From Acidobacteriota bacterium (lineage in GTDB: Bacteria; Acidobacteriota; Terriglobia; UBA7540), in assembly GCA_021787735.1 (NCBI GenBank), contig JAJYLL010000027.1, positions 1 to 47,388 of the forward strand: a stretch of DNA of 47,388 nt, written 5' to 3'. Below are positions 34,141 to 42,064 of this stretch, piece after piece (the stretch's first letter is position 1; each line of letters begins with the position of its first letter). Position numbers and translations under genes: made by a program. A model generated the notes under the pieces. That model was given only the letters and a program-made list of their open reading frames with translations, was not told where the DNA came from and made no database searches.

Positions 34141-35427
34141 ATGTCATCGGAAGAACTGCAATCAAACCGTAATCTGTTGCCAAAACCATCACGCCGCACC
34201 TTTCTGAAAAGCGCAGCGGCTCTGGCCATGACTGGGCCCGCACTCGCCTGCGCGCCTCAAAGCGGTGTTCAACAAACCCAGCAACCAAAACCCTCGGGCA
34301 AGCCCCGCCTCCTCTACGTCGGAACGTACAGTTCACCTGAGGGGCCCGAAGGGAGTCCCGGGCACGGCCAAGGCATTTACCTTTTTGAGACGGACCCTGC
34401 AACCGGTGCGCTCACCCAGCGCGATCTATTTGCCAATCCCAGAAATCCCTCGTGGCTGGCCCTCAATCCTGCCAAAACGCACCTGTATTCCGGTGATGAA
34501 ATCCACAAGTTTCAAGGCAAAGCGTCAGGCGCAGTCAGTTCCTACTCCATCGACAGCGCAACTGGACGCCTGACGTTGCTCAATACGGTCAGTTCTGAAG
34601 GCGATGGCCCCGCCTATATCAGCGTCCATCCTTCCGGCAAGTATGTTTTTGCGGCAAATTACGCCGGTGGAACGGTGGCTGTGATTCCCATCCTCGACAA
34701 TGGCTCACTGGGGAAAGCCACCGATGTTCACAAGGACACGGGACCTCTTGGGCCGCTGCACGCCACCAGCGCACCGCCGGGAAGCTTCGCCATCAGCGGG
34801 CATGACGCGCCGCACGCGCACATGATTCACTCCGACCCCACGGGTAAGCGCGTCATTTCAACGGACCTGGGCATGGACAAGATCCTGGTGTGGAATTTTG
34901 ACCAGGAAAAAGGCAAGCTGACTCCCAACGATCCTCATGAGGTTTCCGTACCGCCCGGCGACGGCCCACGGCATTTTGTTTTCCATCCGAACCGGCAGTG
35001 GTTCTACTGCATTCAAGAGGAGGGCTCGGCCATTGTCGCCTTCGACTACGACGACTCGGCCGGCAAGATGACGCAGAAACAAGTCATCTCGACGCTCCCG
35101 AAGGGCTGCGTCGGCACCAGCTTTGCTTCTGAAATCAGGATCTCGCCGGATGCAAAATTCATCTACGGAGCCAACCGATTACATGACTCCATCGCCTGGT
35201 TCTCCGTTGGCCAGGACGGCACTCTGACTGCTGCCGGGGAGGAATGGACGCGCGGCGATTATCCGCGCAGCATAACACTCGATCCGGCAGGTGACTATCT
35301 GTATTCCTGCAACCAGCGAGCCGATTGCGTCACCACCTACCGCATCAACAAGCAAACTGGCGCCCTCACTTTCACAGGCCAGTACACGCCCGTCGGGACA
35401 CCGGCGAACATTACGTTTCTAACCTAA
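34141..35427 (+). CDS. Tat-exported lactonase-family lipoprotein (YkgB-like beta-propeller)
   Basis: A 428-residue seven-bladed propeller of the 6-phosphogluconolactonase (Pgl/YkgB) type. The Tat signal is PSRRTFLK with a lipobox ending at Cys37 (PALAC). Blade repeats such as NPSWLALNPAKTHLYSGDE, PAYISVHPSGKYVFAANY and PRHFVFHPNRQWFYC are clear. As an exported lipoprotein it more likely opens sugar lactones made by the periplasmic PQQ or Gfo-type dehydrogenases than phosphogluconolactone; that is inference. AGGAGG precedes ATG 34141. A strong hairpin follows the stop. Confidence 0.87.
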   Translation: MSSEELQSNRNLLPKPSRRTFLKSAAALAMTGPALACAPQSGVQQTQQPKPSGKPRLLYVGTYSSPEGPEGSPGHGQGIYLFETDPATGALTQRDLFANPRNPSWLALNPAKTHLYSGDEIHKFQGKASGAVSSYSIDSATGRLTLLNTVSSEGDGPAYISVHPSGKYVFAANYAGGTVAVIPILDNGSLGKATDVHKDTGPLGPLHATSAPPGSFAISGHDAPHAHMIHSDPTGKRVISTDLGMDKILVWNFDQEKGKLTPNDPHEVSVPPGDGPRHFVFHPNRQWFYCIQEEGSAIVAFDYDDSAGKMTQKQVISTLPKGCVGTSFASEIRISPDAKFIYGANRLHDSIAWFSVGQDGTLTAAGEEWTRGDYPRSITLDPAGDYLYSCNQRADCVTTYRINKQTGALTFTGQYTPVGTPANITFLT

Positions 35428-35450
35428 AAGCTATCACACTCATCCGACAT

Positions 35451-35476
35451 CGAAGGGCCCCTGAGTGGGCCCTTCG
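35451..35476. terminator. Perfect 10-base-pair hairpin between convergent genes
   Basis: CGAAGGGCCC (35451-35460) and GGGCCCTTCG (35467-35476) pair perfectly around CTGAGT. It lies 23 bases after the lactonase stop and 51 bases beyond the stop of the convergent small gene, so it probably ends both transcripts. The stem is strong, but neither strand has a long U-tail. Confidence 0.6.
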
Positions 35477-35527
35477 GTCGGCTGCCGGCTCGTAATTGCG
35501 CGCGCCCCGCGGAACTGCTGGCTATGA

Positions 35528-35746
35528 CTATTTCGTCTTCTTCCCTGGCCGGGTGAACTGGATAAACAGGCCCCCCATGACAATCATGAGTGCGCCCCAC
35601 CAGACCGGCGGGTGGAGATTTGCCAGTTCAGTGGCCGGGGGATGGGACCATTCCGCAAGTCCGGTGACAAAAATTAGGATGCCGAATATGAAAAGCAAGA
35701 TCCCGACAAAGAACCAGACGGGGATCATATGACGTTCCTCACTCAT
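35528..35746 (-). CDS. Small two-helix membrane protein
   Basis: A 72-residue protein with two hydrophobic helices (VWFFVGILLFIFGILIFVTG and WGALMIVMGGLFIQF) joined by a short loop (EWSHPPATELANLHPP), ending in a basic tail. I choose ATG 35746 because GGGGAG stands seven bases upstream, instead of the ATG five codons earlier. It precedes the SSS symporter gene only in the sense of reading the same strand (64 bases downstream of the symporter stop), so it may be the last gene of that unit. Function unknown. Confidence 0.7.
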   Translation of the reverse strand: MSEERHMIPVWFFVGILLFIFGILIFVTGLAEWSHPPATELANLHPPVWWGALMIVMGGLFIQFTRPGKKTK

Positions 35747-35810
35747 TCTGTTACTCCCCATTGCACAATTTCAGTATGATTCAGCCTTCAACGACGCCTC
35801 CGACAGGAGA

Positions 35811-37541
35811 CTATCTGAAAATCCACTGTAAAATCAGAAACACGACAAAACAGACGCCCGCCCAAAAAACCGGCCGTTTGACGAGCGGCAGGTGGCCTTC
35901 GCTGGGAACATCGGTCAGGCCCATGACAAGGCCCTTCAGTTCGTTTTCAGGTCTTGGCATTGTCACCATCGTCACCAGCACGGACACAACGATGACAGCA
36001 ACGAAGGCCCAAAGCGCTTGCCACATCTGTTGCGCCAGAGACTTTGCTCCGGCGTAGAAGCAGAACCAGGCCACACGCTCCGGATGGCCATGCATCAACA
36101 CAAAAATGGAAATCGCTGTGGTAATGCCCGCCAGCAACCCGAAGAACCCCGCCTTCTTTGTAGCGCGCTTCCAGAGCATGCCAATGATAACGGTGCCGAA
36201 CAGCGGCGCGATGAAAAAGCTGAACAATGCCTGGACGTAATCCATCAGGCTTCCAAAGTGGGTCACGATATATGCGGCCGCAATGCTGACCAGCAGCCCA
36301 ATCATCGTGCACCAGCGCCCCATGGCGACATAATGTCGGTCGGTGGCATCTTTCTTGATGAAGGGGCGGTAGAGATCGTAAGTCCACACCGTGGCAAACG
36401 CGCTGATGTTGCCCGCCATGCCGGACATGAAGCCCGCGATCAGGGCCGTTATGCCCAGGCCCAGCAGGCCCGGGCCCAGATAGCGAGCCATCATCAGTGG
36501 CAGCACCTGGTCATACGTGTGCTGCCCGGCTGTTGCCATGTTGGCGGGATAGAGATGGTACGGCAGCACCGCGCGGCCAAGCAAACCAGGCAGAATCACG
36601 ATGAATGGAACGGCCATTTTGAAGAAAGCGCCGATAATGGGCGCTGTCTTTGCTGCGCGAATATCTTTGGCCGCTATGACACGTTGCACCACAAGAAAAT
36701 CTGTGGTCCAGTAGCCCATCGAGAGCACAGCGCCGAGTCCGAAAACGATAGCGATCCACTGCACGCCCATGGGGTTCTGTGCGGGGTTAACCATTGGCCC
36801 CCACATATGTGTGAAATCCTGCCCAGCAAATCTTTGATGGATTTTTGCCACCATCCCCGACCAGCCACCCGCCTGAATAAGGCCCAGGATTGGGATCAGC
36901 AGCGCCCCCAGCCAGATCAGGAAGAACTGGATCACCTCATTGAAGATCGCGGAGAAAAGGCCGCCCATCGCGACGTAGATGCCAACCGTCAGCGAGGAGG
37001 CCCAGATGCTGAAATGAATGTTCCAGCCCAGGATGACCTGCATTACGACCGCCATCGCATACATGTTGACGCCGGACATCAGGATGGTCATCACGGCAAA
37101 AGTGATGGCACTGAGTCCGCTTGTAGCGTGGCCATATCGCAATTCAAGATATCCCGGCACGGAATGCGTTTTGCAGATGTAATAAAAGGGCATCATGATG
37201 AGAGCTAGAAACAGCATGGCAGGAATCGCGCCCACCCAATACCAGTGCGCCGCCAGGATGCCGTACTGGTAGGCGTTCCCGGCCCAGCCCAGCAGTTCCA
37301 GCGATCCCAGGTTGGCGGAAATAAAGGCCAGCCCTGCCACCCATGCCGTCATCTCACGGCCGGCAACGAAAAAGTCCTCTCCCCGTTTTGCATAACCTTT
37401 CAGGTAGAAGCCAATGCCGAGGACCGCAGCAAAATAAATGATGATAATGGCCAGGTCCACCGGCTGCAGGCTGATCATTTTTCCCGTCACGGCCGCCGGG
37501 GCCACTACCAGACTGTAAAGTAATACGCCAGAAAGAATCAT
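35811..37541 (-). CDS. Sodium/solute symporter (SSS family), sugar-type
   Basis: A 576-residue membrane carrier with about 14 helices. The family core is clear: AGREMTAWVAGLAFISANLG near residues 60-80, ELLGWAGNAYQYG, VPGYLELRYG and a later GLGITALIAGFMSGMAGNIS. The wording is closest to SGLT-type sugar/sodium symporters. The ATG 37541 is preceded by AAGGGTGAG. It is divergent from the hydroxypyruvate-isomerase-like gene, which suggests joint control. Likely substrates are sugars or sugar derivatives released by the exported glycosidases. Confidence 0.92.
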   Translation of the reverse strand: MILSGVLLYSLVVAPAAVTGKMISLQPVDLAIIIIYFAAVLGIGFYLKGYAKRGEDFFVAGREMTAWVAGLAFISANLGSLELLGWAGNAYQYGILAAHWYWVGAIPAMLFLALIMMPFYYICKTHSVPGYLELRYGHATSGLSAITFAVMTILMSGVNMYAMAVVMQVILGWNIHFSIWASSLTVGIYVAMGGLFSAIFNEVIQFFLIWLGALLIPILGLIQAGGWSGMVAKIHQRFAGQDFTHMWGPMVNPAQNPMGVQWIAIVFGLGAVLSMGYWTTDFLVVQRVIAAKDIRAAKTAPIIGAFFKMAVPFIVILPGLLGRAVLPYHLYPANMATAGQHTYDQVLPLMMARYLGPGLLGLGITALIAGFMSGMAGNISAFATVWTYDLYRPFIKKDATDRHYVAMGRWCTMIGLLVSIAAAYIVTHFGSLMDYVQALFSFFIAPLFGTVIIGMLWKRATKKAGFFGLLAGITTAISIFVLMHGHPERVAWFCFYAGAKSLAQQMWQALWAFVAVIVVSVLVTMVTMPRPENELKGLVMGLTDVPSEGHLPLVKRPVFWAGVCFVVFLILQWIFR

Positions 37542-37933
37542 TGCTCACCCTTGACTTGAAGTTCTGTGAACGGCGAGGCCGCAACTTCAGCCTCCGCAGT
37601 GATACCGTCAGCAAATTCGGGGCTGCCGGCCTTTTGCTCTACTTCGGGACCCGCAGACGGGGCCAGCCGAATCCCTGATGGAAGAAAGCAAGATGTCACG
37701 TTCCCGCCCAATCTTCAAGTGGAAAGTGAAAGGCGTTTGCTGGAACGTCCACGCCCACCCGGTCCCGCGAGCAGGCCGAAATTCCCTTTGCGACAGCACC
37801 ACTGCTTCTGTATGATCAGGCAGGGCGTTGCTAGGCACTGAACAAGCGTGGCTTATGAAGCGGTTTGAATTATTGCACACCCGCCGCGGCATGCGATCCC
37901 GTAAAACGCATTCCAACTGACAAGGGAGTTCAA
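37542..37933. other. Divergent intergenic region
   Basis: These 392 bases lie between the SSS symporter (minus) and the isomerase-like gene (plus). They should hold both promoters, but I find no convincing -35/-10 pair, terminator or strong dyad. Nothing else is recognisable. Confidence 0.45.
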
Positions 37934-38833
37934 ATGGACCGTCGTGCCTTCAATCGGATGCTTGCCGGAGCGGGAATGGGCGCTCTTGCCGCACCATCCC
38001 TGCTGCCTGCCGCTGCCCCAGGAAGACAGGGCACAGCAGCCCTACCCGCCCCTTACAAGATTTCCATCATGCTGTGGACCGTTTTTCGCGACCTGCCCTT
38101 TGAGCAGCGCCTGGAAAAAGTTTCCGATGCCGGCTACCACGCCGTGGAACTTGTGCACGAGTTCAAAGATTGGACGGATGCTCACTACAGGCGCGTTAAC
38201 CGCATCAAGCGCCGGCTCGGGGTCACTTTCGACACTACGGCCGGAATGAGTCACGGGGTGGGCAACCCGAAAGAGCGCGATGCCATGCTCAAGGACCTTC
38301 ACGGAATGCTTACGGTCTGCGACAAGCTAGAATGCCCGCGTCTGATTGTCATGTCGGGCAATGTGGTGCCGGGAATGACGCGTGATGAGCAGCACCAGAG
38401 CTGTATCGATGGCTTGAAGCGCGCTGCAGAGATGGTAGAGGGAAAGAATATCACCATTCTGGTGGAGAACATCGACCCGGAAGAAAACCCCAGATATTTC
38501 CTGACCTCCGTGGCCGAAGGATTTGAAATCATGCGGGCCGTCAATCACCCGCAGGTGAAGTTTCTCTACGATTTCTACCACGAGCAAATCGCGGAAGGTA
38601 ACCTGATCGAGAAGATGGAAAAGAATGTCGACCTGGTAGGACTTTTCCACATTGCCGATGTGCCTCACCGCCACCAGCCCGGCACCGGAGAAATCAATTA
38701 CAACAATATTTACAGAAAAATGGCGGAACTGAAATATGACCGCTACGTGGCCATGGAGTTCATGCCGCTAGGTGATCCCATCAAAATCCTGCGCACAGCC
38801 CGCGAACAAGCCGAGCTCGTCGCAACAGCTTAG
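37934..38833 (+). CDS. Tat-exported hydroxypyruvate-isomerase-like TIM barrel
   Basis: A 299-residue TIM barrel close to hydroxypyruvate isomerase (Hyi). I use ATG 37934 because GGGAG stands just upstream and the protein then opens with a twin-arginine signal (MDRRAFNRML, then AGAGMGALAAPSLLPAAA). Metal ligands are visible: Glu178 in ILVENIDP, Asp213 in FLYDFYHEQ, His239 in LFHIADVPHRH and Glu275 in VAMEFMP. The PHRHQPGTGEINY segment is typical of Hyi. An exported location is unusual for this enzyme class, so the substrate may be a free sugar or sugar-derived ketoacid outside the cytoplasm. Confidence 0.88.
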   Translation: MDRRAFNRMLAGAGMGALAAPSLLPAAAPGRQGTAALPAPYKISIMLWTVFRDLPFEQRLEKVSDAGYHAVELVHEFKDWTDAHYRRVNRIKRRLGVTFDTTAGMSHGVGNPKERDAMLKDLHGMLTVCDKLECPRLIVMSGNVVPGMTRDEQHQSCIDGLKRAAEMVEGKNITILVENIDPEENPRYFLTSVAEGFEIMRAVNHPQVKFLYDFYHEQIAEGNLIEKMEKNVDLVGLFHIADVPHRHQPGTGEINYNNIYRKMAELKYDRYVAMEFMPLGDPIKILRTAREQAELVATA

Positions 38834-38947
38834 TGGGCGCAGTTGGGACGAGTCGGAAGAGGTCGCGCTTCTCGAAGCCGGGCAATCCGCACCCATTCTT
38901 GAGCAGCACAGCTGCAAGGTCCGCCCAAATCAGGCGAATGTGCACCT

Positions 38948-40099
38948 TTACTGGTAAAGGATAAAGCTCGGCCGGGGAGAAAGGCCCAGGACCTGTGCCG
39001 GCGTCATAAGTTGCCCGCCAATCTTCACATCATTCTTGTAAAAGAGCTTGAAGCCCGTAAACTGCACCGGCTGGCGAGCGATGTAAGCTTTATAAGTGGA
39101 CGTCTTGAGAACAGGCGACCCAAACCCGTCCATATCCATTACAATTTGCACCTCAGGCAGCGGCTTGATGTCGCAATAGTCGGTGACCATGCGTTCGGTG
39201 AAGCGGTGGACGACAAGGATTTTCGGAGGCAAATGGTTTTCGCGAACAATCTTTGCCAGAAAGCGCGCGGCAAAGTTGATTTGAGCTGCGCTCATGGTTC
39301 CGACCCAGGCTCCAGGCTGTTTGCCAGTGGTCAGGGTAAATTCCGGATCGAGCGCCAATTCCACGTTCGGCCGTTTCAGGTAGGAGGCAAGGCGCGGCAC
39401 TTCCACTTCTACGGTGCTCCAGCCGGGTTGAACGTCCAGGAACACCAGCCCTTTGACTCGGTCCGCCATCTGCAAGGCGCGTTCAATCTGCCCTTGTGGC
39501 ATGCGCATCCGATACATTCCGTCCCGCCCTGGAGTTCCCTGTGCTGAGACAACAATGTAATCCACCGCCGGCACCACCGGTGTCGACGGATCAGATGCTT
39601 CCCACGCTTTTACCGTCGACTCCAGCCGGGCAAGCACCTCGTCAGGCGGATACTCACCCAAAATTCCCATACGCGTTGAATAAAAATTGCCGTAATACGC
39701 AACGACGCGCTTAAAGGGTAATATGGCGCCTGCCATGGGATAAGAGGCATGCGTTGGCCATGGTGGGGCCGGGCACGGTTTAAGCACAGCCTCCCTTGTT
39801 ACAAATGCGACGGGTCGTGTTCTGGGAACAGTTTGAGGGGATTTCCCGCGGGGCTGCTTAATGAATTTCGCGCCAGCACCGGCCGGCAGACAATCAGTTG
39901 GCGGCGGAATGTTCGCCAGTTGGCGCATTTTCGCGTCGTAAGCCGTCCGGTTCAGCCGGGCCGCGGTTAGATGGTGTGCCGCCAGCGGGCGGCGAGTCAA
40001 GCCCCTCTTGCGGGGCAACGAGTTGCGCAACAAAAGCAGAGCGCCAATGCCGCAGAGGGCAAGAACGCATAAAACAATGCTAAATGTCTTCCCTTTCAT
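38948..40099 (-). CDS. Secreted or membrane-anchored protein of unknown function
   Basis: A 383-residue protein with an N-terminal hydrophobic segment (FSIVLCVLALCGIGALLLL), a basic, proline-rich linker to about residue 120 and a folded C-terminal domain. That domain has VVAYYGNFYSTRMGILGEY, VPAVDYIVVSAQGTPG, GLVFLDVQPGWSTVEVEVP, VELALDPEF, PKILVVHRFTERM and VQIVMDMDGFG. The strand pattern and acidic strand ends (VFLDVQ, LALDPE, VMDMDG) suggest a TIM barrel, possibly hydrolase-like; no named family is claimed. A minus-strand TACAAT ends seven bases before ATG 40099 and no ribosome binding site is seen, so it may be leaderless. It lies 54 bases before the dehydratase stop. Confidence 0.7.
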   Translation of the reverse strand: MKGKTFSIVLCVLALCGIGALLLLRNSLPRKRGLTRRPLAAHHLTAARLNRTAYDAKMRQLANIPPPTDCLPAGAGAKFIKQPRGKSPQTVPRTRPVAFVTREAVLKPCPAPPWPTHASYPMAGAILPFKRVVAYYGNFYSTRMGILGEYPPDEVLARLESTVKAWEASDPSTPVVPAVDYIVVSAQGTPGRDGMYRMRMPQGQIERALQMADRVKGLVFLDVQPGWSTVEVEVPRLASYLKRPNVELALDPEFTLTTGKQPGAWVGTMSAAQINFAARFLAKIVRENHLPPKILVVHRFTERMVTDYCDIKPLPEVQIVMDMDGFGSPVLKTSTYKAYIARQPVQFTGFKLFYKNDVKIGGQLMTPAQVLGLSPRPSFILYQ

Positions 40100-40153
40100 C
40101 CATTACATTGTACACAGCTTCAGCTAAAACGCCATCAGCGCCCGCGACGCTGC

Positions 40154-41911
40154 CTAAATCCCAGGGTTCTTGAACTTGACTGGCGGGGCCACCCGTTCCG
40201 GGCCATTGGCCGCCTTCAGGAAATCGAAGTCGCAACCTTCATCCGCCTGTAGGATGTGGTCCAGGAACAGGCGTCCGTAGCCCCGCACGTAATGCGGCTC
40301 GGCGGGTTTCCAGGCTTTGAGTCGTTTTTTCGTTTCGGCCTGCGAGATCTTCAATTCCAGCCTTCTGCCCGGGACATCGAGCTCGATCCAGTCTCCGTCC
40401 TTCACTATTGCAAGGGGCCCACCGACTGCGGACTCGGGAGCAATGTGGACCACCATCGTGCCGTAACTGGTTCCGCTGATGCGTGCGTCGCTCAACCTCA
40501 CAACATCGCGAACACCGGCCTTCAGCAGTTTCCGCGGAATCGGCAGGTGTCCCCACTCGGGCATTCCCGGAGCGCCTTTTGGCCCTGCGCCCTTCAGCAC
40601 CAGAATGCTTGATTCGTCCACATCGAGTTTGTCATCGTCAATGCGTTTGATCAGGTCGAAGTTGTTTTCAAACACGACTGCCCGCCCCTTGTGTTTGGCA
40701 AAGTGGGGAGAGATGGCCGATTGCTTGATCACGGCGCCGTTTGGCGCGAGGTTCCCGGCCAAGATGACCGTGCCGCCCTCGGGCCGCAGAGGCTCGTCGA
40801 GTCCTTTAATCACTTCCCGGTTAAAGGTGGCCGCCTGCGCCAGATTTTCCGCAACAGACTTTCCGGTTACGGTCACGGCCTTGCTGTGCAACAGCGGCAG
40901 GATCTCCTTCATCAGGGCCGCGATTCCGCCCGCATAGCTGAAATCTTCCATCAGGTAACGCCCGGATGGCCGGACGTTTGCGACCACCGGCGTGCTGCGC
41001 GAAAGCTCATCGAATTTTCCCAATGGCAGGTCAAGACCCAGGCGCCCCGCAATCGCCACCAGGTGCACAATGGCATTGGTTGAGCCGCCGATGGCCATGT
41101 CCACGCGAATGGCGTTCTCGAGAGCCTGCCGTGTCATAATCCGCGAAGGCCGCAGGTCCTCATAAACCATTTCCACAATGCGCGCGCCGCTCTTCTCGGC
41201 AATCATGAGTCGGCGGGAATCAGACGCCGGGATGTCGGCTGAACCGGGCAGCATCATGCCCAGGGCTTCAGCGACGCATGCCATGGTGGACGCAGTCCCC
41301 ATCACAGTGCAGTGGCCCGCGCTGCGCGAGACGCACGATTCCACTTCACACCAGGCCTCTTCGCTCAGCCGTCCGGCGCGAACCTCTTCCCAAAGCCTGC
41401 GAACGTCTGTCCCGGAACCCAGTTCCTGTCCGCGCCACATGCCGCGCAGCATCGGCCCGCCCGTTACCATGATGGCCGGGATGTCAGCGCTGGCCGCACC
41501 CATCAGTTGTGCGGGCGTCGTCTTGTCGCAGCCTGCCAGCAACACAACGCCATCCAACGGATAGGAAGTGATGCACTCTTCAACATCCATAGCCATCAGG
41601 TTGCGATAAAGCATGGTGGTGGGTTTCATCAACATCTCGCCCAGAGAAATGGTTGGGAACTCCAGCGGGAACCCACCCGCCGCCCAGACGCCGCGCTTCA
41701 CGGCCTCTGCCACCTGGCGCAGGTGGGCGTTGCAGTTATTCAATTCACTCCATGAGTTACAAATTCCGATCACGGGCTTTTGCTGAAATACCCGCTCGCT
41801 AAAGCCTTCAGCGCGCAGCCACGCGCGGTGACCCACGCCCCATCTGTCATCCCCACTAAACCAGGCACTGCTGCGGAGTGTGCTGTAATCTCTTCTTGCG
41901 GTTTTCTTCAT
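40154..41911 (-). CDS. IlvD/EDD-family sugar-acid dehydratase
   Basis: A 585-residue iron-sulfur dehydratase that removes water from an aldonic acid to give a 2-keto-3-deoxy acid. The three cluster cysteines are Cys51 (GICNSWSELNNC), Cys128 (AGCDKTTPAQ) and Cys201 (GHCTVMGTAST). Conserved ends such as LKGAGPKGAPGMPEWGH, RLSDARISGTSYGT and PESAVGGPLA match the L-arabinonate/D-xylonate/galactonate dehydratase branch better than branched-chain IlvD. I start at ATG 41911 (MKKTARRDYS) with GGGAAG about eight bases upstream; the open frame extends further but through the divergent GH35 gene. The exact aldonate is not determinable here. Confidence 0.9.
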   Translation of the reverse strand: MKKTARRDYSTLRSSAWFSGDDRWGVGHRAWLRAEGFSERVFQQKPVIGICNSWSELNNCNAHLRQVAEAVKRGVWAAGGFPLEFPTISLGEMLMKPTTMLYRNLMAMDVEECITSYPLDGVVLLAGCDKTTPAQLMGAASADIPAIMVTGGPMLRGMWRGQELGSGTDVRRLWEEVRAGRLSEEAWCEVESCVSRSAGHCTVMGTASTMACVAEALGMMLPGSADIPASDSRRLMIAEKSGARIVEMVYEDLRPSRIMTRQALENAIRVDMAIGGSTNAIVHLVAIAGRLGLDLPLGKFDELSRSTPVVANVRPSGRYLMEDFSYAGGIAALMKEILPLLHSKAVTVTGKSVAENLAQAATFNREVIKGLDEPLRPEGGTVILAGNLAPNGAVIKQSAISPHFAKHKGRAVVFENNFDLIKRIDDDKLDVDESSILVLKGAGPKGAPGMPEWGHLPIPRKLLKAGVRDVVRLSDARISGTSYGTMVVHIAPESAVGGPLAIVKDGDWIELDVPGRRLELKISQAETKKRLKAWKPAEPHYVRGYGRLFLDHILQADEGCDFDFLKAANGPERVAPPVKFKNPGI

Positions 41912-41971
41912 GTGTGGCTTCCCTTCCCGGTCGCACCGTGCAAGACAGTTGGTTACTGAGAGTTTCGAGGT

Positions 41972-41981
41972 TATCATGATA
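41972..41981. promoter_or_regulatory. Palindrome TATCATGATA between divergent sugar genes
   Basis: A perfect 10-base palindrome, TATCATGATA, in the 153-base gap between the dehydratase (minus) and the GH35 gene (plus). Sites of this size are typical of GntR or LacI-type regulators, but no regulator gene is nearby. A 10-base palindrome can occur by chance. Confidence 0.35.
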
Positions 41982-42064
41982 CAGCAACAAACAATGTAGG
42001 AGAGTGCATTGAATACGGGCGCCGCCCGGTGCCGCCTTCTCAAGTGGATGCGGAGGACCAGAAC

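Noticed and set aside
35892..37208. 438-codon open frame antisense to the SSS symporter
   Set aside because: His/Asp/Arg-rich translation, no motif and full overlap with a clear symporter.
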